A DNA stretch of 64,000 bases from Candidatus Fermentibacterota bacterium (GTDB lineage: Bacteria > Fermentibacterota > Fermentibacteria > Fermentibacterales > JCC-6): the NCBI GenBank assembly GCA_014728175.1, contig WJMA01000015.1, positions 96,673-160,672 on the forward strand, in the 5' to 3' direction. How positions within the stretch are numbered: position 1 is the first letter of the stretch; each line of letters opens with the position of its first letter. This document shows, piece after piece, positions 26,248-34,504 of the stretch. The notes beneath the pieces were generated by a model, which saw only the letters and a list, made by a program, of their open reading frames with translations, ran no database searches and was not told the origin of the DNA. The position numbers and the translations under genes were made by a program.

Positions 26248-27360
26248 ATGAGAGTAATGGTGAGCGCGAACTGCAGATTGGACGGCGACTCGGCGGACAA
26301 CGCGCTGGCCCTGGCCACCATCCTGTCGCGGCGGGGGCACGACGTGCTCCTGCAGGGACGGGAAGGCAACGCCCCGGTTACCAGGGCGAAACAGCTGGGG
26401 ATGGACGTGGCCGCGGTAGGCCTGTCGGGAGGTCGCCTCCTGACCGGGCTGGCCGGGTACGCTCGCGTTCTGCGAGGATGGAGGCCTGATGTGATGGTGG
26501 CCTTCCAGGCCGAGGGACAGACCGCCGCGGCTCTGGCAGGGCGGAGGCTTCCCCTGGTAAGGGTGCTGCACGAGCTGCCCAGATCTTTCCGGGGGGCTTT
26601 TCGGAGAATGGTCGACCGCCGGACCGACCTGGTGGTCTTTCCCTCGGAGTTCATGGCTCGGAAAGGATGCGCTGGAGAGAGGGCCGGTTACGCATCGGTC
26701 ATACCCCATCCGGTGGAAACCGAGCGTTTCCGGCCTTCGGAAGCGGCCGGAAAGGAGCCGATTCTGCTCTCCGTGGGCAGGCTGGTCCCCGAGAAGGGCC
26801 ACCGGGTGCTGATCAGGGCTCTGTCCATGCTGCCGGATGAGGTCAGAGCGGTCATCGCGGGGCCCGAGGCCCGGTACTCCCGCCGGGACTTGCTGGATTA
26901 CTCCCGGGAATTGGGCGTCGCCGAGCGGCTGGATTTACCGGGACCGATCGAGGATCCCCGCAGCCTTTACTCCGCCGCCCGTCTGGGAGTAGTATGCAGC
27001 CTGGGCCGGGAGGTGGTTTCCCGGGCGGCCATGGAGATGATGGCCAGCGGGCTTCCCGTTCTGGCCGCGGCCACCGATTCCCTTGTGGATCTGGTATCCG
27101 ATGGCAGAACGGGGCTTTTTCACTCTCCGGGCAACCACAGTCAGCTGGCCCGTCAGGTCTCCTTCCTGCTGGAGAACCCTTCCGTGGTAAAGGAAATGGG
27201 CGCCGCGGCCAGGGACCGGGCCTGCCGGATGTTGAGCTTTGATGTAGTGGGAGAGACCTGGGAGAAGCAATTGCGGGCGCTGTGTGGCGGGGAACAACAC
27301 CCGGACTGGCGTGTACCACGTTCGGGGCCGCAATACGCCGGCAACAGCTGGAAGGAATGA
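26248..27360 (+). CDS. GT4 family glycosyltransferase
   Basis: 370-residue GT-B glycosyltransferase. The N-terminal half has a glycine-free start RVMVSANCRLDGDSADNAL, less conserved than usual, and the donor half carries SVGRLVPEKGHRVLIRA followed by EMMASGLPVLAAATDSL, the E-x7-E-like region of GT4. Cytoplasmic or peripheral; probably lipid- or polysaccharide-linked glycan synthesis. The ATG at 26248 has GAGGGG upstream, while an earlier codon at 26200 gives an Arg-rich leader. Four bases separate its stop from the next start, so the three genes to rnhC form one operon. Confidence 0.87.
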   Translation: MRVMVSANCRLDGDSADNALALATILSRRGHDVLLQGREGNAPVTRAKQLGMDVAAVGLSGGRLLTGLAGYARVLRGWRPDVMVAFQAEGQTAAALAGRRLPLVRVLHELPRSFRGAFRRMVDRRTDLVVFPSEFMARKGCAGERAGYASVIPHPVETERFRPSEAAGKEPILLSVGRLVPEKGHRVLIRALSMLPDEVRAVIAGPEARYSRRDLLDYSRELGVAERLDLPGPIEDPRSLYSAARLGVVCSLGREVVSRAAMEMMASGLPVLAAATDSLVDLVSDGRTGLFHSPGNHSQLARQVSFLLENPSVVKEMGAAARDRACRMLSFDVVGETWEKQLRALCGGEQHPDWRVPRSGPQYAGNSWKE

Positions 27361-27364
27361 TCCC

Positions 27365-28195
27365 ATGGGGCTGATACTCGTTGGTTTACTTCTTGTTGTA
27401 GTCGGCTTCCCGTTCGCAGAGGAACCGGCGGACTCCCTTCCCGAGCCGGAGGAGTACATTCCCAGATACGTGGAGAATAACGCTTTCGGGCCGGGGGAGA
27501 GGCTGGTGTTCAGCGTCGAGTACGGAATCATCAAGGCCGGAACGGCCACCCTGGAGGTGACCGGCCCGGAGGACTACGAAGGTGCCCTGGCCTACAGGAT
27601 CAGCGCCACCGCCCGCTCCAATCCCGCCTTCAGCACCTTCTTCGAGGTGAACGACGTAAACGAGGCGGTCCTGGACGCGGTGCAGTTCCATACGCTCCGG
27701 TTCTTCAAGAGCCTGCAGGAGGGAAGCTATTCCCACCAGGAGGAGGTGCTCTTCGACCAGGAGGCCGGGATCGCCAGATACCCCGACGAGACCGACTCCA
27801 GCAAGATGGTCTCCGAGATACCACCCCACGCCCTGGACGTTCTCAGCTCGCTTTACTACGCCCGTACTCTTCCTCTGGAGGTGGGTGAGGTATACGAGCT
27901 GGAGACCCATACGGACAACGAGAACTACTCCCTGAAGGTCACCGTCCACTCCCGGGAGAGGATCAGGGTTCCGGCCGGTTCCTTCGAGTGCGTGATGGTC
28001 CAGCCCGAGCTGCGGTCTGAGGGGGTCTTCGACCAGCAGGGGGAGCTATACGTCTGGCTGACTGACGACCAGAGGCACATGCCGGTGCTGATGAGGAGCG
28101 CCATAGTCATAGGCGAGATCGCCTGCCTCCTGGAGGAGTACACCCCCGGCGAGCCCCTGGACATAGAGAACCCCTTCCCAGATGGCGAAGAATGA
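27365..28195 (+). CDS. DUF3108 family secreted/periplasmic protein
   Basis: 276 residues with a hydrophobic signal segment (GLILVGLLLVVVGFPFA). The body fits DUF3108: FGPGERLVFSVEYGIIKAGTATLEV near residue 45, then an LSSLYYARTLPL motif, VPAGSFECVMVQPEL, and GELYVWLTDDQRHMPVLM. These proteins are predicted beta-barrel-like lipid- or envelope-associated factors of unknown role. The start at 27365 lies behind GGAAGGA. The stop overlaps the RNase HIII start (ATGA). Confidence 0.85.
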   Translation: MGLILVGLLLVVVGFPFAEEPADSLPEPEEYIPRYVENNAFGPGERLVFSVEYGIIKAGTATLEVTGPEDYEGALAYRISATARSNPAFSTFFEVNDVNEAVLDAVQFHTLRFFKSLQEGSYSHQEEVLFDQEAGIARYPDETDSSKMVSEIPPHALDVLSSLYYARTLPLEVGEVYELETHTDNENYSLKVTVHSRERIRVPAGSFECVMVQPELRSEGVFDQQGELYVWLTDDQRHMPVLMRSAIVIGEIACLLEEYTPGEPLDIENPFPDGEE

Positions 28196-29097
28196 CCTCC
28201 GAGATCCTCGAGCTGCGCGCCGAGAAGCTTCTAAGGCGGATCGAGGGTGCGGGTTTGTCCGTCGAGCAGCGGAAAGAGCTGGCCAACGGCCTGCAGTACT
28301 CGCTGCGCCGGGAAGAGGAAACCTGCAGAATCAACCTGTACTACTCCCGCAAGAAGGGCTTCTCCATAGTTCCCGCCGGCGGCTCCGAGGAGCTTTTGGA
28401 GCTCGTAGAGGGGCTGGCTGAGAGGCCGGTTCCCAAAGGGGTGTGGTCGGGGTCGGACGAGGCGGGCAAGGGCGACTACTTCGGAGGTCTGGCCGTCTGT
28501 GCCTTCTGCTGCGACGAGACGACCGCCAGTCTATTGAGGCGCTCCGGCGTGGTGGATTCAAAGATGCTGGCCAACCTCCGACTGAGAGAGGTGGCGTCCG
28601 CTGTCAGAGAGCGGGCCGAGGGTCGGTGGTCCTTGCGCCACGTTAAGGCGGAAGGTTACAACAGGGCGCTGGCCGGGCTCAGAGGGGAGGGCCACAACAG
28701 CCTGGACCTGCTGGCCGAGATGCACGGCGGGGCCGTGGCCGACCTTCTGTCCTCGGGCTGCGCCCCGGATCGGGTCGTGGTGGACAGGTTCTGCGACCAG
28801 GAACGGCTGGCTCCCCTTATGCCCGACGGCGGGTACACTCTGGAGGTGTATCCCGGGGCGGAGTCGGATCCGGCTGTGGCCGCGGCCTCCATACTGGCCC
28901 GGGATTCCTACCTGGACGAGCTGAGCGACCTCTCGGAGAGGTTCGGGGTACGTCTTCCGCCCGGGTCCGGATGGGAAGCCGACAGAGCGGGGGCCGGGCT
29001 GGTCGGGAAGCACGGAGAGCGGGCCCTCGCCTCCGCAGCGAAGCTGCATTTCCAGAATACCAGAAGGGTCAAGGAGATATCCCGTCTCAACTCTTGA
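28192..29097 (+). CDS. rnhC: Ribonuclease HIII
   Basis: Cleaves RNA in RNA-DNA hybrids. The 301-residue product has the N-terminal TBP-like substrate-binding domain of RNase HIII (about residues 1-80, including RINLYYSRKKGFSIVPAGG) and the catalytic signature SGSDEAGKGDYFGGL with the Asp-Glu-Gly-x-Lys pattern specific for HIII over HII. The other active-site acids are D-S-K-M-L and the DRFCDQ region. It is coupled by a four-base overlap to the DUF3108 gene. RNase HIII is scattered among bacteria, so its presence fits a candidate-phylum genome. Confidence 0.93.
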   Translation: MTSEILELRAEKLLRRIEGAGLSVEQRKELANGLQYSLRREEETCRINLYYSRKKGFSIVPAGGSEELLELVEGLAERPVPKGVWSGSDEAGKGDYFGGLAVCAFCCDETTASLLRRSGVVDSKMLANLRLREVASAVRERAEGRWSLRHVKAEGYNRALAGLRGEGHNSLDLLAEMHGGAVADLLSSGCAPDRVVVDRFCDQERLAPLMPDGGYTLEVYPGAESDPAVAAASILARDSYLDELSDLSERFGVRLPPGSGWEADRAGAGLVGKHGERALASAAKLHFQNTRRVKEISRLNS

Positions 29098-29123
29098 CAA
29101 TCCCTTCGGTGAGCACAAATACT
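29094..29123 (+). promoter_or_regulatory. Candidate sigma-70 promoter of the Glu-rich lipoprotein
   Basis: A perfect -35 TTGACA at 29094-29099, overlapping the rnhC stop, an 18-base spacer, then AATACT at 29118-29123, leaving an 80-base leader before the lipoprotein start. The -10 match is partial. Confidence 0.5.
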
Positions 29124-29206
29124 ACTAGCTCGATGCAGGGGCTGGTTACGCGTTAGATACACTCAACAGCCGTAAAGTGTACTTCACAGGCGTGAAAGGA
29201 GCTGTG

Positions 29207-29566
29207 ATGAGGGGTTTGTTTATAGTCTTGATGAGCCTGTCCCTGGTTCTGCTCGGAGCGGCATGCGGCGAGCAGGCCGGAGAGGCCACCGAAGAGACTG
29301 AAGAAGCGATCGAGGGGGCTGAAGAGGCCGTCGAGGAAGCCGAAGAGGCTGCAGAGGAAGCCGAAGAAGCTCTCGAGGAGACCGAGGAAGCCGCCGAGGA
29401 GGCCGTTGAAGAGACCACCGAAGAGCTCGAAGAGCTCGAGGGAATAGAGGAAGAGGAAATCGAAGAGGAAGTCGAAGACGTAGAGGAGGAAGCCGAGGAA
29501 GTCGTAGAGGAGGCCGTAGAGGAAACCGGAGAGGCCGTCGAGGAAGAGGCTCCGGCTACGGAATAG
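29207..29566 (+). CDS. Glutamate-rich coiled-coil lipoprotein
   Basis: 119 residues. A type II signal peptide (FIVLMSLSLVLLGAAC) puts the lipidated cysteine at residue 20. Of the 99 residues after it, 52 are glutamate, the rest mostly Ala, Val, Thr and Leu, with no Lys, Arg or aromatic residue. The sequence is built from EEA-type units (EEAEEAAEEAEEA) that would form a long, extremely acidic helix. AAGGAG precedes the ATG; a promoter-like sequence lies upstream and a strong terminator downstream, so it is a separate transcript. Function unknown; possible roles are a surface spacer or cation binding (inference). Confidence 0.82.
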   Translation: MRGLFIVLMSLSLVLLGAACGEQAGEATEETEEAIEGAEEAVEEAEEAAEEAEEALEETEEAAEEAVEETTEELEELEGIEEEEIEEEVEDVEEEAEEVVEEAVEETGEAVEEEAPATE

Positions 29567-29571
29567 CTGCT

Positions 29572-31959
29572 CTACGATCCTTTTTCGATTACGGGAGCCG
29601 GGCTCGGGCCCGGCTTCCTTTTTCGTTTCCAGAAAGACGCGATTTCGCCCAGGTCATCGGAAAGGACGGGCAGCCCGTCGCCCTGCAGCCAGTATGACGG
29701 CAGAAGCCGCAGCAGCCGCGGTGAGGTGTACCTGCTTCCCATAAGTACTATTACCCCTCTCTGGCCGGGTTTTCTGACCAACCTTCCGGCCGCCTGCACG
29801 GCCCTGGTGATACCGGGTACGGTCATTGCCCTGTAGAATCCGTCATGACCCATTCCGCGGTACCTGTCTATAAGCATGCGGCGCCTCAGGTCGATCGCCG
29901 GCAGCGATGGTCCGACCACCACCGCGCCCCGCAAATGGGGGGAATCGAACTCGATTCCCTCGGCGAATATCCCTCCGCTCACCGTGAGCACTATGGATCG
30001 ATCCACGCTTAGGGCCTGGGCGAAGAAATCCTCCCGCTGCCGGTGGCTCATGCTCCGCCGTTGGCAGCAGAGCTCCGCGCCTTCCCGCCGCAGCTCGGCC
30101 GCGAGCATGTCCAGGTACCGGTAGGAGGGCATGAAGACCAGGTAGATGCCGGGAGCGGTTTCGTACAACCTCAGGATACGCCTGGACAGGAGGGGCAGGG
30201 TATGCCGACGAGCCCTGTAACGGGTGTCCACGCGGGGATCGACCCATACCCCCAGGTTGTCCGGAGGAAAGGGGTATTCCGTTTCCACCACGGTGGTCCC
30301 GCTGCCCAGGCCCAGGAGCTCGAGGTAGTGATCCGCGGGGCTGAGAGTGGCGGAGAAGGCCACCACCGAGCCCAGGCGTCCCTGCTGGGTCGCCAGCTCC
30401 GGTGAGGGGTCGGTGCAGTAGAGTTCCAAAAGAGGGTCGCCCTCCGACCGATCCAGGATAAGACGAAACCTGTCGTCTTCCGGGTCGCACAGGGCATCCA
30501 TGTCCCTGCAGGCCCTGAACAGGTCCAGCAGCGCTCTGGAGGGCTCGTCGACGTCGGCGAGTACCTCCCTCCACAGGGGACTGAGCCCGGGAGGGCCGAC
30601 GTTGGTTAACTCCATCTGGCTTTCCCGGGTGTCGGCGAAACGATCGCAGAGCGAGTCGAGAAGCCGCCGCCAGGGGTCGACGATGCGGGGAAGGGCGGGA
30701 TGTGAATGGTTGCTCAACGCTTCATCCAGCTGTGACCTGCGTATCCGGGGCGAGTAGTAATCCACGGCCCTGGGCGGCAGGTTGGCCGCCTCGTCCAGAA
30801 GCACCACGCATCCGGCGGCATCGCCATCGTCTGAGAAGAACCTGCGCAGGGCGATGTGAGGGTCGTATACGTAGTTGTAGTCGCATACGATCACCTCGCA
30901 CCAGACCGACAGGGAAAGGGCCAGCTCGAAGGGGCACACTCCGATGCTCATCGCTTCGGCCAGCACGTCGCCGGCGCGTATTACGCCTGCAGAGAGGAGC
31001 CGGTCCAGGGAGCCGTTCTGCACCACTCGTTCCGCGAATCGCTGGGCGCGGGGGCATCTGGAGGGCAGACAAACCTCCGATTCCTCCGGGCACAGCTGGT
31101 CTTTGGATCTGAGGAAGAGCGCCTTGACGGGCAGGTCGGAGGTGATCCTCTCCAGGGCGGCCGCCACGGTCCTCTTCTGAGTGTTCTTGGCCGTGAGGAA
31201 GAAGAGCCTCTCGGCTCGTCTTACGCAGACAGGGACGGCTCCGCAGAGAACGGCGGCGGTCTTTCCCGAGCCGGTGGGTGCTCGCAACAGTAGCGGGTCG
31301 CCGGAGCTGACGGCGGCCGAGACCTCATCTATCATCCTCTGCTGACCGGGGCGGAGCTCGTCGTAGGGGAACCGGAAGCTATTCAGGGCCTCCAGTTGCC
31401 GGCTCCTTCTGTCCAGATACTCGCTCAGCCTTCCGGTCACCCTGGCCAGCAAATCCCTCCACAAATCGGAGCACCGGTCGCAGAAAACGTCCACCGGAAC
31501 CGTTACCGGCTCGACATCGTCCTCCGGGAAGGGGGAGACGTACACCAGGGCGGCCCGAACGTCGTTCGGCCTAAGCGCCGGCTCCTCCGCCAGCAGCGCC
31601 CGGGAGTAGAAAATCAGCTGCAGAAGGTGCGGGGAAGGAAGGTCTGCGGTACCGGAGGGGGGATCGAGGGAGGTCTTCACCTCGTGCACCCTCGCCCCGC
31701 CCTGGTCGCGGTAGATCAGATCGGCCCTACCCGATACCACCATATCTATGCCCCCGTGGCTTTCCCGCAGGGTCAGGCCTACCTCGGATTCTGCCCCCCG
31801 GCTTCGCCTACGGCGGAGGTAGGCGTTGTGGGCCCTGGTCCGGGTGTGGAGGTCCACGCCGTCTATTCCGGTTACCGGCCCGGGCGTGGGGACCAGTTCG
31901 ATAAGCCTTCTTATCCCCGTTTCCAGCCGTGCGGAGTCCGTATTCAGGCCCGTAATCAT
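29572..31959 (-). CDS. DinG/XPD-like helicase with N-terminal RecB-type nuclease domain
   Basis: 795-residue superfamily 2 helicase with an iron-sulfur domain. The first ~190 residues form a PD-(D/E)xK domain with D80 (GRADLIY), E93-x-K95 (HEVKTS) and Q114-x3-Y118 (LQLIFYS), the RecB-family pattern. The helicase part has Walker A APTGSGKT (K233), four cysteines C290, C297, C302 and C342 placed as in XPD/DinG, and motif VI QAAGRLVR. Motif II reads LLDEAANL (D389-E390-A391-A392), where DEAH is usual. It may process R-loops, flaps or damaged forks. No operon partner; it converges on the lipoprotein gene with five bases between stops. Confidence 0.88.
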   Translation of the reverse strand: MITGLNTDSARLETGIRRLIELVPTPGPVTGIDGVDLHTRTRAHNAYLRRRRSRGAESEVGLTLRESHGGIDMVVSGRADLIYRDQGGARVHEVKTSLDPPSGTADLPSPHLLQLIFYSRALLAEEPALRPNDVRAALVYVSPFPEDDVEPVTVPVDVFCDRCSDLWRDLLARVTGRLSEYLDRRSRQLEALNSFRFPYDELRPGQQRMIDEVSAAVSSGDPLLLRAPTGSGKTAAVLCGAVPVCVRRAERLFFLTAKNTQKRTVAAALERITSDLPVKALFLRSKDQLCPEESEVCLPSRCPRAQRFAERVVQNGSLDRLLSAGVIRAGDVLAEAMSIGVCPFELALSLSVWCEVIVCDYNYVYDPHIALRRFFSDDGDAAGCVVLLDEAANLPPRAVDYYSPRIRRSQLDEALSNHSHPALPRIVDPWRRLLDSLCDRFADTRESQMELTNVGPPGLSPLWREVLADVDEPSRALLDLFRACRDMDALCDPEDDRFRLILDRSEGDPLLELYCTDPSPELATQQGRLGSVVAFSATLSPADHYLELLGLGSGTTVVETEYPFPPDNLGVWVDPRVDTRYRARRHTLPLLSRRILRLYETAPGIYLVFMPSYRYLDMLAAELRREGAELCCQRRSMSHRQREDFFAQALSVDRSIVLTVSGGIFAEGIEFDSPHLRGAVVVGPSLPAIDLRRRMLIDRYRGMGHDGFYRAMTVPGITRAVQAAGRLVRKPGQRGVIVLMGSRYTSPRLLRLLPSYWLQGDGLPVLSDDLGEIASFWKRKRKPGPSPAPVIEKGS
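29595..29623 (+). terminator. Rho-independent terminator of the Glu-rich lipoprotein
   Basis: Nine-pair stem GAGCCGGGC/GCCCGGCTT with the loop TCGG followed by CCTTTTTC. It begins 28 bases after the lipoprotein stop and is embedded in the last codons of the convergent helicase gene, where it encodes part of a Lys/Arg/Pro-rich tail. Confidence 0.78.
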
Positions 31960-32012
31960 GCGTTTACTTTAAAGCGTCCATGCCCCGTTCGGCAAGGGAG
32001 GGTTGAAAACGC

Positions 32013-34397
32013 CTATCTGCCCAGCACCAGAAGCCTGCAAGTATCGTAAAGCGAACCCGACTCGGCACGGACCATGTACAGGCCCGGTGCGAGCTCCGAG
32101 CAGTCGTAGGTAGTGCGGCTGGTCGTAACGAAGCTTCGTATCTCCACGGTCTGCTCGCACCTCCCGGCGAGGTCGAAGATCCTTACGGTGGCGGGTAGGG
32201 TCGGGTCCGGCCTGCGCAGAACGATCTCGATGCTGCCTCGGGCCGGTATGGGGGCGATGGAGACCTCGAAGGGTCCCGGCGGGGAGGGCTCGTCTTCCTC
32301 TACGCCGGTGGCTCCCACCTCTCCCCTCAGGGGGATGAGGTCATGGCCGCTTACCATCCAGGGCATCAGGCCCTCCTGCTGCAGGGGTTGGAAGACCAGG
32401 GTCACGGTTCCGGTGGAGTCGGTCAAACCCGACGAGTAGAGTTGCTCGTCGGGCTTGCGAAGGCATACCAGGGCACCGGGTACCGGCCGTCCGGAGATCG
32501 TGCTTACGGTGAAGGTGGCCGAGGTGGCGCCCGGCTCGATTCTTTCGGGGGCATCCACCTCGGGGCAAACGGGCACTCCGGAGCGCATATCCAGCAGGGG
32601 ATCACCGAGGAAGTGAAACAGATCCCATTCCTCCTCCGTCCTGTCCTCCGGGTAGGGGCTTCCCGGGGCGGCTGCCTGCATCTCCAGCTTACCTGCGAAG
32701 AGAGCCTGGCCGGCCCTGAAGCTTCCGTAGGGATCGGTGTAGACTGTCGGCGGCCAGACCGTTTCCTCCAGAAAGCTCATGTGTATTCCGTAGCAGAGGT
32801 AATCGTTGTAGTAGCTGTACGACTCGCCCGTCGCGGCGAATACTCCCACCGCGCCGCCTTCCATGCCCAGGAAGCATTCGGCCAGGCAGTCCTGGGTGAA
32901 GTCGCCCGTGTGGCAGTTTATGCTCATTACGATCGGGGTCCGAAAGCCGTTGTCGAGGTTTTCCAGCTGGCTCTTGTGGTAGAGGGGACAGGCCCACGAC
33001 TCCACGGTTCCATGGGATCTCTGTTGCAGGAAGAACACCCCCCGGTTGATCCTGTCGTTTACCCCCTCGGCGGTACCCGCCCACTCTATGTCCATGGGAA
33101 CCTCGCCCCCGGTGGAGGGCGGGTCGGGACGGTAATAGAGGGGAAGGGAATCGTACTGCCCGGTCTTCACGTACTCCCTGTGCACCGTTCTTCCCTCCAG
33201 CTCGGTCAGGGTTCGATACAGAGCCTCGTTGGTGAAGCAGAACCAGAGGTCCGCTATGCCGTCGCTGTCCGCGTCCTGAAAGGCCCCGGCGTTCAGGGCG
33301 CTCCTCCAGAACGTGGGGTCGTGCAGGGGCTGGAGGTCCCACCTGAGGATCTTCTGCTCCACCTCCCCGTACTCGTCGGGGCTTACGGCCAGCCGGCCGT
33401 AGTAGATGTCGGCCATGAAGTCCGAGCCGTCCACGCAGCAGTAGCGGTTGTCCGTCCAAACGCCCGTGCTCTCCGAATACGCCGGGGGAAGGAAGTCGCT
33501 GTCTCCGGCGAACAGAACGAACGACGGAGGCGGGGACCACGTCTGGTAGGCCTGGCGGATGTAGCCGGCAATCCTCTCCCGATCCCATCCCTCCGCAGAG
33601 ACCACCGCGGTGGGAAAGCCCTGCTGCCGGCGGACGACGGCCAGGTCCTGCACCAGATCGTAGAAGCCGTCACCAGCCAGTATCAGAACCTCCGCCCCGG
33701 GAATCTGGCCGTTCCGCTCCGAATGAAGCACGGACCGGGCCTTGGGAAGAATCTCTCCGTTGAGCAGCATCCCGCGGAGCTGGCGGTTGAAGAACCTGGA
33801 CTCGGCCTGCCTGGCGCAGCGGATGGAGGCGCCCATGTCTATGCTTAACCTGATTACGGGAAGTACTCCCACCCGGCCAGAGGTGGGGTCCGTCAGCACC
33901 GGCACCAGGCCGAAGCGGCCCACGGTTACCCCCCTCAAAACGCCGTCGATGCTCCACTGAACGCAGCCGGAAGGATACCAACCCTCCTGCGGAGCCGGCG
34001 CTCGATCTCCCTGCCCTCGGTACGTTCCATCCTCGGTGGGAATGGGTCGCATGGGGCTGAGCTTCATCGGGTCCAGCCATACCGTATCGGGGCACTCGAC
34101 GGAAACCCGCGGGTTGGGGTCGGGGGGAAGGGCGGCGAGGAAGGATACCTTGGGAAGCATCGGCATTCCATCTTCCGAGGCCCATATCGTCGCTCCGGGA
34201 AAAGCTATCGTGTAGGATCCGTCCGGTAGCTGTCGTAGCTGCAGCTCCGGCACCCGCAGCTCCAACTCCAGGGAGGTGGGCGTACACCGAAGCAGGCGCA
34301 GCTCGGCCGGTCCCTCGAGGCCGGTCAGCAGATCCATGGTCTGCGCGTTCGCCGCGCACAGCGTATAAAGCAGCAGCGGGACGACTATCCTAGCCAT
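32013..34397 (-). CDS. Secreted gingipain-like C25 peptidase (downstream paralogue)
   Basis: 794-residue exported cysteine peptidase. Signal peptide VVPLLLYTLCAANA, a propeptide-like beta region to about 220, then the C25 caspase-like fold: QRSHGTVESW carries the catalytic His and MSINCHTGDF the catalytic Cys, with EGGAVGVFAATGESYSYYN between structural strands. A beta-sandwich follows, and the last ~85 residues (SIAPIPARGSIEIVLRR, VRIFDLAGRC, LAPGLYMVRAESG) form a FlgD-like C-terminal domain of the type used as sorting signal in FCB bacteria. It is 107 bases downstream of its paralogue and clearly more diverged in its CTD. Confidence 0.9.
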   Translation of the reverse strand: MARIVVPLLLYTLCAANAQTMDLLTGLEGPAELRLLRCTPTSLELELRVPELQLRQLPDGSYTIAFPGATIWASEDGMPMLPKVSFLAALPPDPNPRVSVECPDTVWLDPMKLSPMRPIPTEDGTYRGQGDRAPAPQEGWYPSGCVQWSIDGVLRGVTVGRFGLVPVLTDPTSGRVGVLPVIRLSIDMGASIRCARQAESRFFNRQLRGMLLNGEILPKARSVLHSERNGQIPGAEVLILAGDGFYDLVQDLAVVRRQQGFPTAVVSAEGWDRERIAGYIRQAYQTWSPPPSFVLFAGDSDFLPPAYSESTGVWTDNRYCCVDGSDFMADIYYGRLAVSPDEYGEVEQKILRWDLQPLHDPTFWRSALNAGAFQDADSDGIADLWFCFTNEALYRTLTELEGRTVHREYVKTGQYDSLPLYYRPDPPSTGGEVPMDIEWAGTAEGVNDRINRGVFFLQQRSHGTVESWACPLYHKSQLENLDNGFRTPIVMSINCHTGDFTQDCLAECFLGMEGGAVGVFAATGESYSYYNDYLCYGIHMSFLEETVWPPTVYTDPYGSFRAGQALFAGKLEMQAAAPGSPYPEDRTEEEWDLFHFLGDPLLDMRSGVPVCPEVDAPERIEPGATSATFTVSTISGRPVPGALVCLRKPDEQLYSSGLTDSTGTVTLVFQPLQQEGLMPWMVSGHDLIPLRGEVGATGVEEDEPSPPGPFEVSIAPIPARGSIEIVLRRPDPTLPATVRIFDLAGRCEQTVEIRSFVTTSRTTYDCSELAPGLYMVRAESGSLYDTCRLLVLGR

Positions 34398-34459
34398 TTA
34401 AGGACCTCCGTGGTCGATAGAAACAACCACGGGAGTATAGGCAGTGTTCCCCCAACGAA

Positions 34460-34487
34460 GAAGGGGCGACCCGAGGGCCGCCCCTTC
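34460..34487 (-). terminator. Hairpin between the two C25 peptidase genes
   Basis: GAAGGGGCG/CGCCCCTTC stem with an inner CCC/GGG, placed 17 bases after the stop of the upstream peptidase gene. On the minus strand only TTCGTT follows, so termination may be partial. Confidence 0.5.
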
Positions 34488-34504
34488 CGAAGAGTGGATG
34501 GGCT

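Noticed and set aside
29207..29566. Glu-rich frame as noncoding low-complexity DNA
   Set aside because: A ribosome binding site, lipoprotein signal peptide, promoter-like site and well-placed terminator all support a real gene.
32343..33848. Long open frame opposite the C25 peptidase gene
   Set aside because: Same reason: it mirrors a real gene with signal peptide and active-site motifs, while its own translation has no domain.
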